The translations under genes and the position numbers were made by a program. This document shows positions 26,604 to 35,845 of a DNA stretch of 64,000 bases, one piece after another. The DNA is taken from positions 248,001 through 312,000 of the forward strand of contig NZ_JAQYUU010000003.1 of the NCBI RefSeq assembly GCF_028728205.1, read 5' to 3'. Positions within the stretch are counted from its first letter, which is position 1, and the number at the start of each line of letters is the position of its first letter. Source of the DNA: Clostridium sp. 'White wine YQ'. Its GTDB lineage: Bacteria; Bacillota; Clostridia; Clostridiales; Clostridiaceae. The notes under the pieces were generated by a model. That model did no database searches. It was not told the origin of the DNA and saw only the letters and a program-made list of their open reading frames with translations.

Positions 26604-27704
26604 ATGGCAAATCTATCATTAAAAAATATATGTAAAGTATATCCTGGAGATGTTACAGCTGTAAGTGACTTTTCTTTGGATATAGAAGATAAGGAATTTA
26701 TTGTATTTGTAGGTCCTTCAGGTTGCGGTAAATCTACAACCTTAAGAATGATTGCAGGATTAGAAGACATTTCATCTGGTGAAATTTATATTGATGGAAA
26801 CCTTGTAAATGACTTAGCTCCAAAGGATAGAGATATCGCTATGGTTTTCCAAAATTATGCCCTCTATCCGCACATGACTGTATACGACAACATTGCTTTT
26901 GGACTAAAACTTCGCAAAACTCCAAAAAGTGAGATAGATATAAAAGTTAGAGATGCAGCTAAAATTCTTGATATTGAGCATCTTCTTGATAGAAAACCTA
27001 AAGCTCTTTCTGGTGGACAGAGACAGAGAGTTGCTATGGGTAGAGCCATAGTAAGAGATGCAAAGGTATTCTTACTAGATGAACCATTATCAAACTTAGA
27101 TGCAAAACTTAGAAACCAAATGAGGGCTGAAATAGCAAAATTGCATCAAAGCTTAGGAACAACTTTTATATATGTAACTCATGATCAGACAGAAGCTATG
27201 ACCCTAGGTACAAAAATTGTTGTAATGAGAGATGGTATTATTCAACAAGTTGCCTCACCAACTGAAATATATAATCATCCTTCAAATATGTTTGTTGCTG
27301 GTTTCATAGGAAGTCCCCAAATGAACTTCCTATATGGACATGTCGTTATTGAAAATGAAACTGCTGTACTTAAATGCTTAGATAGTAATATGAAATTAAG
27401 TACTGATAAAGCTAATATACTTAAAGATAAAAGATATATAGATCAAGAAATGATTATTGGTGTTAGGCCTGAAGACATAAAGCTAGTAGACTCGAATTTA
27501 GATTCTAGTACATTAAAGGGTAAGATTGAAGTTATTGAGAATTTAGGAGCAGAAGTTTTTCTTCATATAACTTCTGGAGACAGAAATCTTATAATAAAAA
27601 CTACTCCTAAAGATAACTTATCTGTTGGTAGTGAACTATATTTCACCTTTAATATAGATAAAATTCATATTTTTGATAAGGAAGAGCAAAACACTATTTT
27701 TTAA
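26604..27704 (+). CDS. msmX: MsmX/UgpC-type sugar ABC transporter ATPase
   Basis: The 366-residue protein has Walker A GPSGCGKST, signature LSGGQ, Walker B VFLLDEPLSNLD and a C-terminal TOBE/regulatory part with IGVRPEDIKLV. Proteins of this family energise several carbohydrate importers, so the absence of permease genes nearby is normal. GGGAGG at 26591-26596 supports the ATG at 26604; the upstream in-frame TTG at 26589 precedes that site. Its place next to the LacI gene links it to alpha-glucoside uptake. Confidence 0.92.
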   Translation: MANLSLKNICKVYPGDVTAVSDFSLDIEDKEFIVFVGPSGCGKSTTLRMIAGLEDISSGEIYIDGNLVNDLAPKDRDIAMVFQNYALYPHMTVYDNIAFGLKLRKTPKSEIDIKVRDAAKILDIEHLLDRKPKALSGGQRQRVAMGRAIVRDAKVFLLDEPLSNLDAKLRNQMRAEIAKLHQSLGTTFIYVTHDQTEAMTLGTKIVVMRDGIIQQVASPTEIYNHPSNMFVAGFIGSPQMNFLYGHVVIENETAVLKCLDSNMKLSTDKANILKDKRYIDQEMIIGVRPEDIKLVDSNLDSSTLKGKIEVIENLGAEVFLHITSGDRNLIIKTTPKDNLSVGSELYFTFNIDKIHIFDKEEQNTIF

Positions 27705-27734
27705 ATTTTTCCTCTAAAATTTAATTAATACCTA

Positions 27735-27770
27735 AAAAAGCTGTAGCAAATATTTACTACAGCTTTTTAA
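27735..27770. terminator. Bidirectional terminator between sugar ATPase and chemoreceptor
   Basis: Twelve-base perfect arms (27735-27746, 27757-27768) have A and T runs at the two sides. Confidence 0.9.
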
Positions 27771-27780
27771 TATATTCCTT

Positions 27781-29955
27781 TTATACTATCTTGAACCCGC
27801 CTACAATTTCTTCTAAGTTATCTGATGAATATACCATTATCTCAGAAACTTGTTTTAGTTGGATAATTTGTCTTAATATATCCTCTACAAGACTGAGGGA
27901 TTCTTCACTACTGCTTGCACCTTGAAGTGTATTTTTTCTTATAACTTCTGCCATTTTATTTATCTCTATATCTACTTTATTAACTGAAATACTTTGACTA
28001 TTTGTAATCTTTGATATAGACTCCATAGTTTTAGTTACCTCTGTTATATTATTTGATATTAATCCAAAAGACTTAATTGCTTCTTTAGTACTTATAACAG
28101 ATTTTTTTACACTTGAATTAATATGTTCAATTGCTCCAGAAGTATTCTTTGTTTCTAATTGAATATTTCTTACAATTTCACTAATAGACGTAGTTGATTC
28201 TTCCGTTTCTGAAGCTAATTTCGATATTTCCTGGGCAACTATTGAGAAGCCCTTACCAGCCTCTCCTGCTCTTGCTGCTTCAATTGTCGCATTGAGTGAT
28301 AATAATTGTGTTTGTTTGCTAATTCTACTAATAACACTTATAACTTGGGATATTTCATTTGATCTTTTTTGTAACATATCTATGCTTTTTAATGTTCTCT
28401 CCATTATTCTATCAAGTTCTTCCATAGAATTTAAAACTTCTTCAGATGATCCATTTGCTTCAACTGCATACTTACTTGTTTTTATAGCTTTTTCTGTAAC
28501 TTGATTAATTAACTCATCCATTTCCTTAATCGAAGTAGATATATCATTAAACTGTGCTTTACTATTTTGAATTAATTCATTTTGATTGTTTGTATTTGAT
28601 AGTAAACTTTCTACAGTCCCAGCTATTACTTTCATACTATTCTTTATATTCTCTGTTAATTCCGAAACTGCTTTTATTGATTTTTTTGTAGTCTTAGCTG
28701 ATGTACCAACCCTCTTAACCATATTCATTTGATTGTTTATAAACTTATTAAACCATCTAGACAGTTCTCCTATTTCGTCTGATGATAACTTATCCACTCT
28801 TTTAGTTAAATCTCCTTCTCCTTCTGCAATCATATGTAATATCGAAACAGTTGTATTTAAAGGTTTTACAACAATTTTTTTAGAAATGAAGTACGTTGCT
28901 AATGTTATGATAATCCAGGTAGCTATGTCACTAATAACACCAAAGTTCCCTACCTTTGTTGTTAGTACCCTACTAACGATTAGGAATAAAGCTGTTATTA
29001 TTGATGTAACTAGTGGAATTCTTAAATTTACACTTCTGAAATTATATATTTCAGCTATGTCTCCTTCACACATCATACCCCAAACTTCATTAGAATATGG
29101 AGGTCTAATTATTGTTCCCTTTCCTCCAACCATAATGTGTCTATAATCCGGATATCCTGGCCAACAATCTAAATTTTCTTCATTTTCCATGGTCTTTTGT
29201 ATACCTGGATGAAGTTTTCCTGTTGCTGGATCATTAAAAATTACTTCAAACTCAGTATGTTTATTAATTTTTACTACTCCCCACTTGCTTGTCTTTACAC
29301 CATCCTTTAAGTTTTCACCCATGGTAAATGTATTGTCTTCAAACCTACTTCTTGATATAGCTGTTCCTGGCAGTATATTTCTATCACTTTTTATCATGAA
29401 TAGATAATTATCTCCAGAGTCTTTATAAATATGCGTATCCTCATCTTGGATTACATTACTCATGTCATCATTCAAGACTCTTGTGCATAATATTCTTCTC
29501 TCATTATTCTCATTTCTATACGGAATTGAAAATAGCAATGTAACTTCATCAAAAAACTTTTTATTAGACAGATTTAAATCCAAGGTTTTTTCATCATTGT
29601 ATGGGCCATACATAAGCTGATTGCCCCTTATCCCTTCTTCAAAATTAGGGAATATGCTCATGTCATCTCCTATATGTTTTTGACATGTTGAAATAACAAC
29701 TTTTCCAGCCTCATTAATAACTAAGAGCTCACTAAAATCACTGTAATATTTTAGTTTGTCCTCAAGTTCTAAATTAATTTCCTTACTATCTTCATCCAAA
29801 CTTTTAATTGTGTTCATTGTGGTTTCTAATTGCACCCACTTATCTCTAAACCAATTTTCAAGAGCTTTCTTTCTCCCCTTAGAAATGCCCTCAAAAACCA
29901 TTTCTGAATGGCTCTTTAAGCTCCTATTCAGCAAATAATTAAACCTTAATTTCAT
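27781..29955 (-). CDS. Methyl-accepting chemotaxis protein with N-terminal sensor before its membrane helices
   Basis: The 724-residue protein has an unusual order. Residues 1-310 form a Cache/PAS-like sensor ([15 protein letters not shown]...HIGDDMS) without a preceding membrane helix. Two helices follow at about 312-331 and 338-358, then HAMP (about 360-412) and the signalling domain, whose tip is [20 protein letters not shown] (about 575). With a strong GGGGGG ribosome site before this start, a lost N-terminal anchor is not supported. The sensor may therefore be cytoplasmic. It lies just downstream of the PII and AmtB genes, so it may respond to nitrogen status. Confidence 0.88.
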   Translation of the reverse strand: MKLRFNYLLNRSLKSHSEMVFEGISKGRKKALENWFRDKWVQLETTMNTIKSLDEDSKEINLELEDKLKYYSDFSELLVINEAGKVVISTCQKHIGDDMSIFPNFEEGIRGNQLMYGPYNDEKTLDLNLSNKKFFDEVTLLFSIPYRNENNERRILCTRVLNDDMSNVIQDEDTHIYKDSGDNYLFMIKSDRNILPGTAISRSRFEDNTFTMGENLKDGVKTSKWGVVKINKHTEFEVIFNDPATGKLHPGIQKTMENEENLDCWPGYPDYRHIMVGGKGTIIRPPYSNEVWGMMCEGDIAEIYNFRSVNLRIPLVTSIITALFLIVSRVLTTKVGNFGVISDIATWIIITLATYFISKKIVVKPLNTTVSILHMIAEGEGDLTKRVDKLSSDEIGELSRWFNKFINNQMNMVKRVGTSAKTTKKSIKAVSELTENIKNSMKVIAGTVESLLSNTNNQNELIQNSKAQFNDISTSIKEMDELINQVTEKAIKTSKYAVEANGSSEEVLNSMEELDRIMERTLKSIDMLQKRSNEISQVISVISRISKQTQLLSLNATIEAARAGEAGKGFSIVAQEISKLASETEESTTSISEIVRNIQLETKNTSGAIEHINSSVKKSVISTKEAIKSFGLISNNITEVTKTMESISKITNSQSISVNKVDIEINKMAEVIRKNTLQGASSSEESLSLVEDILRQIIQLKQVSEIMVYSSDNLEEIVGGFKIV

Positions 29956-29975
29956 TTTTAGCCCCCCTTATTATA

Positions 29976-30014
29976 TAAAAAAAGAGGACATTCCTTATTA
30001 GGAATGTCCTCTTT
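29976..30014 (-). terminator. Terminator after glnB-like gene, in the leader of the chemoreceptor
   Basis: Perfect 14-base arms (29981-29994, 30001-30014) are followed by seven Ts on the minus strand. Confidence 0.9.
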
Positions 30015-30032
30015 GACATGTATATACTTTTA

Positions 30033-30061
30033 AATATATAATATTTATTCTTTGTAGTCAA
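30033..30061 (-). promoter_or_regulatory. Candidate promoter for the chemoreceptor
   Basis: TTGACT (30061-30056), 17 bases and TATATT (30038-30033) on the minus strand. The start point would lie upstream of the terminator hairpin at 29976-30014, so the transcript must pass it. Confidence 0.45.
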
Positions 30062-30083
30062 TTTATTTATCAACTTTATTAGA

Positions 30084-30446
30084 TTATTTGCTATCTTGGA
30101 GAGCATCCCATCCTTCTTCCCCAGTTCTAATACGAATAACATTTGCTAGTTCATAAATAAATATCTTTCCATCTCCAATTTCACCAGTTCTCAAAACCTT
30201 CTTTGCAGCATCTACAACCACTTCAACTGGTATTTCACTTACTACTATTTCAACCTTTATTTTAGGAAGCAAATTAACTTCTACTGCTACGCCTCTATAA
30301 TACTCTTTATATCCTTTTTGCATTCCACAACCGAGTACATTAGACACAGTCATTCCTGTAACCCCTATATGGTTTAATGCATCTTTTAGTTCATCAAATT
30401 TATTTGCTCTTGTGATAATATCAACTTTCATAAGCTTTTTATCCAT
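30084..30446 (-). CDS. PII-family nitrogen regulator (GlnB/GlnK-like, without the T-loop Tyr)
   Basis: The protein (about 120 aa) has the PII fold: MKVDIITRANKFDELKDAL, the T-loop GCGMQKGYKEYYRG, then VAVEVNLLPKIKVEIVV and the C-loop GEIGDGKIFI. In enteric PII the T-loop holds a uridylylated Tyr (RGAEYMV); here that position reads RGVAVEV, so it cannot be uridylylated there. It should bind AmtB and gate ammonium entry in response to ATP/ADP and 2-oxoglutarate. The GGGGGTGG site marks the ATG at 30446; the ATG at 30464 lies before it. Confidence 0.9.
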   Translation of the reverse strand: MDKKLMKVDIITRANKFDELKDALNHIGVTGMTVSNVLGCGMQKGYKEYYRGVAVEVNLLPKIKVEIVVSEIPVEVVVDAAKKVLRTGEIGDGKIFIYELANVIRIRTGEEGWDALQDSK

Positions 30447-30524
30447 ATAATTTACCACCCCCATAAGTTCATAATACTATATACTTAATAGCGTAGTCTA
30501 CTATTTATACTTCCCTTGAATATA

Positions 30525-30556
30525 AAAAAATAACCTTAAGTAACTTAAGGTTATTT
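30525..30556 (-). terminator. Terminator after amtB
   Basis: Perfect 13-base arms (30528-30540, 30544-30556) with a three-base loop. It may reduce read-through from amtB into the PII gene. Confidence 0.8.
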
Positions 30557-30567
30557 TAAACTATCTA

Positions 30568-31812
30568 CTACACATTTAGACCTGTATATGCTCCCTCACC
30601 ATGTAAGGATATATCTAATCCCTCTGACTCTTGAGCCTCATTAGTTCTTATCTTCATAACAAAACTCATCACCTTTAGAATTACAAAGGTTACAACTGCT
30701 GCATATAACGCAACTGAGACTGCTGATATAAGATGAACTTTTAACAATTCGAAGTTTCCATATATAACTCCATTTGCTCCTGCAGGATTAATATCTTTTG
30801 ATGCAAATATTGCAGTTCCAATAGCACCCCAAATCCCAGCAACTCCATGGCATCCAAAAGCATCTAATGCATCATCATAGCCAAGTCTAGCTTTTAATAT
30901 TGCAATTGCAAGGAAGCTTAATATTCCTCCAACTAGCCCTAAAATTACTGCTGACATAGGACTCACATATCCAGCTCCTTGAGTTATAGCAACTAATCCT
31001 GCTATAGCTCCACTTATAGTTCCTAAAGCAGTAGGTTTCTTATAAAGAATCCACTCACAAGCAACCCAGGCAATTGCTCCTGCTGCTGCAGAAGTATTTG
31101 TTGTAACAAATGCATTAATTGCTACATAATTCATAGAAAGAGCACTTCCTGCATTGAAGCCAAACCAACCAAACCACAAAATACCTCCTCCTAGTATTGC
31201 CATTGGTATATGATGAGGTTCAGGTTTTCTCTTTTTTCTTTTTCCAATAAATATTGCTGCAATAAGTCCAGAAACACCTGAATTTATTTCAACTACATTT
31301 CCACCAGCAAAATCTAAGACCCCAAGTTTTTTTAACCATCCCATATGCTCTCCATTACTTCCCCATACCCAATGAGCAATAGGATCATACACTAAAGTAC
31401 TCCATAAGAGCATGAATATCAAGAATGCTGGAAATCTCATACGTTCAGCAAAAGAACCTGATATTACTGCAGCTGTAATAGCTGCAAACATTAATTGAAA
31501 TATTACAAATTCTAAATGCGGAATAGTACCTGCATAATCTGCATTTGGAATTATACCTATATTTCTTAGAAAACTCCAGTCAAATCCACCTATTATTCCT
31601 TTTATGTCTGGCCCAAAGGCTAATGTATACCCTACTATTATCCATTGTATCGAAATAATAGCTAAGGCTGCATAACTATGTACTGTTGTACTTAACACAT
31701 TTTTACTCTTCACCATTCCGCCATAAAATAATGCTAAACCCGGAACCATTAGCATTACTAAGGCAGCAGAAATAAAGACAAACCCCATGTCTGCTCCATT
31801 TAACATATTCAT
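30568..31812 (-). CDS. amtB: Ammonium transporter
   Basis: The 414-residue protein has 11 membrane helices. Family segments are present: the N-terminal GADMGFVFISAALVMLMVPGLALFYGGM region, the IAHWVWG pore helix, NAGSALSMNYVA and DAFGCHGVAGIWG with the pore His. It conducts NH3/NH4+ through a trimer and is closed by PII, encoded next on the same strand. Confidence 0.96.
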   Translation of the reverse strand: MNMLNGADMGFVFISAALVMLMVPGLALFYGGMVKSKNVLSTTVHSYAALAIISIQWIIVGYTLAFGPDIKGIIGGFDWSFLRNIGIIPNADYAGTIPHLEFVIFQLMFAAITAAVISGSFAERMRFPAFLIFMLLWSTLVYDPIAHWVWGSNGEHMGWLKKLGVLDFAGGNVVEINSGVSGLIAAIFIGKRKKRKPEPHHIPMAILGGGILWFGWFGFNAGSALSMNYVAINAFVTTNTSAAAGAIAWVACEWILYKKPTALGTISGAIAGLVAITQGAGYVSPMSAVILGLVGGILSFLAIAILKARLGYDDALDAFGCHGVAGIWGAIGTAIFASKDINPAGANGVIYGNFELLKVHLISAVSVALYAAVVTFVILKVMSFVMKIRTNEAQESEGLDISLHGEGAYTGLNV

Positions 31813-32070
31813 TTTTCTACCCCCATTGTTTAATTACCTTTGTAATTCAGCTTAATTTATTTTTTTGCATAAAAAAAGCGTAGACATCCCAAACAATATA
31901 CACCCCCAGTGTATATTAAAATTGAAATGAAAACGCCATAGTCTTCCTAAATTTTTATTAATCAACTAGTTCTAATTCTACTTTCATATTTTTTATATGT
32001 CAAGATTACTTTTTAGATAATTAATCATTTCTAAAATAATTCATAATTTGTTTAATATTTAGTATAATTT
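31813..32070 (-). other. amtB leader region with inverted repeat
   Basis: The minus-strand leader holds a perfect 9-base inverted repeat (AATATACAC at 31895-31903, GTGTATATT at 31909-31917) around a G/C-rich five-base loop. After it comes a segment ending in seven Ts (GTCTACGC then T-run near 31871-31877) that lacks a clear hairpin of its own. It looks like a regulated leader, but I cannot match it to a known RNA. Confidence 0.4.
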
Positions 32071-33264
32071 TTACTTTATATTAATTTCCGAAGAGGTATC
32101 ACTTATTGCCAATATCTTAAATAGCTTATTAATATCTAAGTTAGTGATTATTCCTTCTTCATCCCAATGATTTTTACATCCGCAATAGTTAAGAATTACA
32201 CATTGGGGGATAAATCCTATACTCTTCGCCTTCATTCCTCCCGAAATCAGATTAAGTACACATGCCACCCCAATAATACCTATGCTTCTATCTTCAATAC
32301 GTGTGTTTTCATATATAAGTGATTCATGTGGAATTACGAAAACCCTAACTCCATATTTTTTACCCATTAATGATAGCTTGCTCACAGCACAATCATTTTT
32401 ACAATTAATGCATACATACCCGTTTTCTGTTCTTATTCCCCTGCACTCTTCTTCTAAATTGTTTCTCATGCAGCCTGGTAAAAGAATTCTCTTCTCATCG
32501 GTCTTTAGAAAATCCTCTCTATATATTCTATTGAGTATTTCTGCTCCAACCATATTTAAATGATATTGAACTTCTCTCTTTCCACAATATATAACATCCT
32601 CTTTCCAGGTATGCGTAGGATAAGTTTCCCTTAGAAAGTTTCCTACCTCCTTTGTATAAACGCCTAATGTGATTTTGCTCTTTTCCTCAAATTCACTTGC
32701 AATGTTTATACTCGTAGTCAAAACTTCGTAAATCTCTTCTTTATCTTTTGTTTTTAAATAATCACTCCATTCTTGTAGACACTTAACTTCATATATAAAT
32801 TCTCCAGTTGCTTTTAACCACAGAATTAGTTTATTTAGATTATTTAAAGACCTAGACACATCTTTTCTTACACTCTTACTGTTCTTTGAAATAATGGTAG
32901 AGAAAAAGCCTTTTATCTTTATTCTTACTTTTTTCATCCTTTTTCCTTTTACCCTTAAATAAACAGTCCTAGTCAATATTGTTTTGGATAGTAACCTAGA
33001 TTTTATAGCGTTATTAATGTATTCTTTCCAAAGTACACCTAAAATTAATATCTCTAAATAATACTCTTCCTTCTTTTTTAAATTTTTAGGATTAATTCTA
33101 TTCTGGTATTCCATACGGTTTTCTACATATACCCCTACGGCTTCTTTAATATATCCTATTATATCTTTTGAAAATCTCCTTATTACATCATAGTATTCTT
33201 CAGCTGAATTTTTCTCATCACCCAGATAATATGTTATTACTTTCCCCATATCCTCACCCGCCAA
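32071..33264 (-). CDS. DUF116 cysteine-rich protein
   Basis: The 397-residue protein has a helical basic N-terminal half and a C-terminal DUF116 domain (about 225-375) with ten Cys: C227, C265 (LLPGCMRN), C274, C285, C288, C292 (CINCKNDC), C335 (VACVLNL), C355 and C361/C363 (NYCGCKNHW). The clusters suggest Fe-S or Zn binding. The function of DUF116 is not established. The start is TTG at 33264 after AAGGTGG; an ATG 15 bases on has a poor site. It is divergent from the isoprenoid-synthase-like gene with only 78 bases between. Confidence 0.8.
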   Translation of the reverse strand: MAGEDMGKVITYYLGDEKNSAEEYYDVIRRFSKDIIGYIKEAVGVYVENRMEYQNRINPKNLKKKEEYYLEILILGVLWKEYINNAIKSRLLSKTILTRTVYLRVKGKRMKKVRIKIKGFFSTIISKNSKSVRKDVSRSLNNLNKLILWLKATGEFIYEVKCLQEWSDYLKTKDKEEIYEVLTTSINIASEFEEKSKITLGVYTKEVGNFLRETYPTHTWKEDVIYCGKREVQYHLNMVGAEILNRIYREDFLKTDEKRILLPGCMRNNLEEECRGIRTENGYVCINCKNDCAVSKLSLMGKKYGVRVFVIPHESLIYENTRIEDRSIGIIGVACVLNLISGGMKAKSIGFIPQCVILNYCGCKNHWDEEGIITNLDINKLFKILAISDTSSEINIK

Positions 33265-33342
33265 AAATATTTACCACCTTTTTACATATCTGCTATATAA
33301 TATTATTGTAAACTAAAAAGATGCATTGGGGGATAATTAATT

Positions 33343-34590
33343 TTGAAAACTACCAAAATTGATTTTTTAAATTCATATTACAGAAAACTTTGGTGGCAAT
33401 CTGATACTAACTTGCTTATAGATCTGAAAAAATATAGTTATTCAGATAAAAAACTCAACGAGAAAGATTTAAATATATTGATAGACACCATGATTAAAAA
33501 GCTTCAAGCTTTTCCAAAGAAATCTGATAACCAAGTTGTTTGGAAAAATGACTTTAAAAACCATATAGATACTATCTTTAAAGAAAATAAGTTTTTTAGT
33601 GGAATAAGTTCAGAAATGAAAGATGCTTTTCTCATAAGCACAAGTAGATTTATAAAGGAATGTAAGCTTTTTGATTCAACCTTACCATTTACCGATATTG
33701 GGCAAGCCCTTCGGAATGTTTGGATAATTAACATTTTTCAAGAAATATTGGGTAAAAAGATCGAATTTACTAGTGCTATTCTGGGTTACAGCCTTCTTTA
33801 TCCTTATACAGATAACTATCTTGATGATACTACTATCTCAATACATAGCAAAAAGACTTTTAATACTAATCTTTCCAAACGGCTTGAAGGAGAGTTGATT
33901 TCTCCTGCTTCTTCACATGAAGAACAAGTATTTAACCTTATTTCTTTAATTGAAGCTAAATATAATAGAGAAAGTTATCCAAATGTCTATAATTCTCTAT
34001 TATATATACAAAATGCTCAAGAAAAAAGCTTAATGCAGCAAGGATATACAAGCATTCCTTATGAAGTGGATATTTTAGATATATCCATTGAAAAAGGTGG
34101 TTCATCGGTATTAGCTGATGGTTATTTAATTGATGGAAATCTATCGGAGGAAGAAGAAGTATTTGCTTATGGATATGGATTTATTCTTCAACTCTGCGAT
34201 GATCTTCAAGACTTAAAAAATGATTTAGTTAATAATCACATGACTCTAATGTCTCAACTATCTGGCAAGTATCAGCTTGATAATATTATAAGTAAATTAA
34301 TAAATTTAACCACTCACATAATAGACTCTTCTACTTGTTTTCGCAGTGAAAATAGTAGTTTCTTAAAGTCATTCATTAAAAACAACTGTATTTTAATGAT
34401 TCTTTTTGCAATTACAGATAGTAAAAACTTTTTTTCTAAAGATTATATTTCATATATTGAACAATTCTTACCTTACACCCTAAGGTATACGAAAAATTTA
34501 AAAAATAAGCTAATGAAGAAACTTAATAAATTAAATCTCTCTCTTTCTGATTATTCCTTAGATTATATTATTATGTTCTTACTTGAATAG
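33343..34590 (+). CDS. Class I isoprenoid synthase-like protein
   Basis: The 415-residue all-helical protein has two aspartate-rich motifs as in polyprenyl synthases and class I terpene cyclases: TDNYLDD (157-162) and CDDLQDLKND (285-294). A KGG at 251-253 precedes the second. These should hold Mg2+ and a diphosphate substrate. The rest does not look like a standard FPP/GGPP synthase (no FARM-like region, 415 versus about 300 aa), so it may be a cyclase, prenyltransferase or phytoene/squalene-synthase relative. The start is TTG at 33343 after GGGGGA. The DUF116 gene on the other side shares the promoter region. Confidence 0.72.
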   Translation: MKTTKIDFLNSYYRKLWWQSDTNLLIDLKKYSYSDKKLNEKDLNILIDTMIKKLQAFPKKSDNQVVWKNDFKNHIDTIFKENKFFSGISSEMKDAFLISTSRFIKECKLFDSTLPFTDIGQALRNVWIINIFQEILGKKIEFTSAILGYSLLYPYTDNYLDDTTISIHSKKTFNTNLSKRLEGELISPASSHEEQVFNLISLIEAKYNRESYPNVYNSLLYIQNAQEKSLMQQGYTSIPYEVDILDISIEKGGSSVLADGYLIDGNLSEEEEVFAYGYGFILQLCDDLQDLKNDLVNNHMTLMSQLSGKYQLDNIISKLINLTTHIIDSSTCFRSENSSFLKSFIKNNCILMILFAITDSKNFFSKDYISYIEQFLPYTLRYTKNLKNKLMKKLNKLNLSLSDYSLDYIIMFLLE

Positions 34591-34593
34591 AAA

Positions 34594-34630
34594 AACCCAA
34601 TAGCTTGTTAACTGGGCAAGCTATTGGGTT
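34594..34630. terminator. Bidirectional terminator, isoprenoid-like gene / ribBA-like gene
   Basis: Perfect 14-base arms lie at 34594-34607 and 34617-34630, with A-run before and T-rich after. It serves both convergent genes. Confidence 0.88.
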
Positions 34631-34636
34631 CTTTAA

Positions 34637-35824
34637 TTAATATAAATGTCCCATTTTTTCTTTTTTAGTTTTAAAATATCTTTCATTATGAAGATTTGTC
34701 TCCATTACTAATGGAACTCTCTCTACAATATTAATTCCATGACCTTTAAGTCCAACAATCTTTTTAGGATTATTAGTCATTAATCTTATTTTCCTTACTT
34801 TTAATTCACTTAAAATCTGTGCACCTATTCCATAATCTCTCATATCAGCTGGGAATCCTAAGGCTATGTTAGCTTCCTCAGTATCCATCCCCTCTTCTTG
34901 AAGTTTATAAGCTTTAATCTTGTTAATTAAACCAATTCCTCTTCCTTCTTGTCTTAAATATAAAAGTACTCCTTTTCCTTCTTTTTCAATTGCTGCTAAT
35001 GCTGCTGCCAATTGTTCTCCACAATCACATTTTAAAGAATGAAAGGCATCGCCTGTTAAGCATTCTGAGTGTACCCTTACCAAAACTTCATCCTCTTCAT
35101 TAATATCACCTTTAACTAACGCTACATGATGTTCTCCATTTAACTTATTGACGAATCCAACCATCTTAAAATTCCCATATGCTGTAGGTAATCCAGCCTC
35201 TGCTTCTCTAACAACATAGCACTCGCTCTCTCTTCTATATGCAATTAAATCCTCAATAGAGATTATACTAAAATTATTACTTATGGATAAATCAGCTAAT
35301 TCAGATAATTTTGCTAAAGAGCCTTCATTATTTAACACTTCACATACTACTCCTGAAGGATTCAATTCAGCTAATGTAGCTAAGTCAACTATAGCTTCAC
35401 CTCTTGCTGCTCTTTTAAGCACTCCTCCTTTTAAGGTCCTAATTGGAAATACATGTCCAGGAACCCTAAAATTCTTTCTATCAATACCTGGTTCTATTAA
35501 TTTTTTAATTGTTAGTACTCTATCTTGAACATCTACTCCATTTTTTGCTTCTTCATAATCTACAGATAAAGTATAATCCCCTTTGCCCTTTTCAAGCGTC
35601 TTTTCCGCTATTTCTGGCAAGTTAAGTTCTTCAAGTCTTTCTTCTGTCAACGCAACAGAAACAAGCCCTCCTCCATTTTTTATCATAAAGTTCAAAGCTT
35701 CTTTTGTAATCTTTTCTGCTGAAGCTACTAAAACCCCTGTATTATCCTTATTATCATCATCTACTACTATAACTAGCTTACCTTCTTTAATATCTTTTAT
35801 TGCATCTTGAATCTTAGCAAACAT
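34637..35824 (-). CDS. ribBA: RibBA-like protein: intact GTP cyclohydrolase II, degenerate DHBP synthase half
   Basis: The protein (about 395 aa) has the RibB-RibA fusion layout. The C-terminal GTP cyclohydrolase II is complete: Zn Cys in HSECLTGD and KCDCGEQL, then [20 protein letters not shown] and [12 protein letters not shown]. The N-terminal DHBP synthase half has lost its active site: the DRENEGD motif reads NKDNTGV, the TGIS loop reads NGVD, and the GHTEA His is gone (ARGEA). It should still make diamino-ribosylamino-pyrimidinone phosphate from GTP but probably not the four-carbon unit. The GGAGG site sets the ATG at 35824, not the GTG at 35845. Second gene after the RibD-like gene. 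Confidence 0.88.
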   Translation of the reverse strand: MFAKIQDAIKDIKEGKLVIVVDDDNKDNTGVLVASAEKITKEALNFMIKNGGGLVSVALTEERLEELNLPEIAEKTLEKGKGDYTLSVDYEEAKNGVDVQDRVLTIKKLIEPGIDRKNFRVPGHVFPIRTLKGGVLKRAARGEAIVDLATLAELNPSGVVCEVLNNEGSLAKLSELADLSISNNFSIISIEDLIAYRRESECYVVREAEAGLPTAYGNFKMVGFVNKLNGEHHVALVKGDINEEDEVLVRVHSECLTGDAFHSLKCDCGEQLAAALAAIEKEGKGVLLYLRQEGRGIGLINKIKAYKLQEEGMDTEEANIALGFPADMRDYGIGAQILSELKVRKIRLMTNNPKKIVGLKGHGINIVERVPLVMETNLHNERYFKTKKEKMGHLY

Positions 35825-35845
35825 AATTTTCCTCCTTTTATTCAC

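Noticed and set aside
28733-29146. Plus-strand open frame of 137 codons opposite the chemoreceptor
   Set aside because: Antisense shadow of 27781-29955; no ribosome site and no family.
29939-30142. Minus-strand frame of 67 codons upstream of the chemoreceptor, possibly a frameshifted N-terminal anchor
   Set aside because: It runs through the perfect terminator hairpin 29981-30014, overlaps the end of the PII gene in another frame, and the chemoreceptor has its own strong ribosome site.
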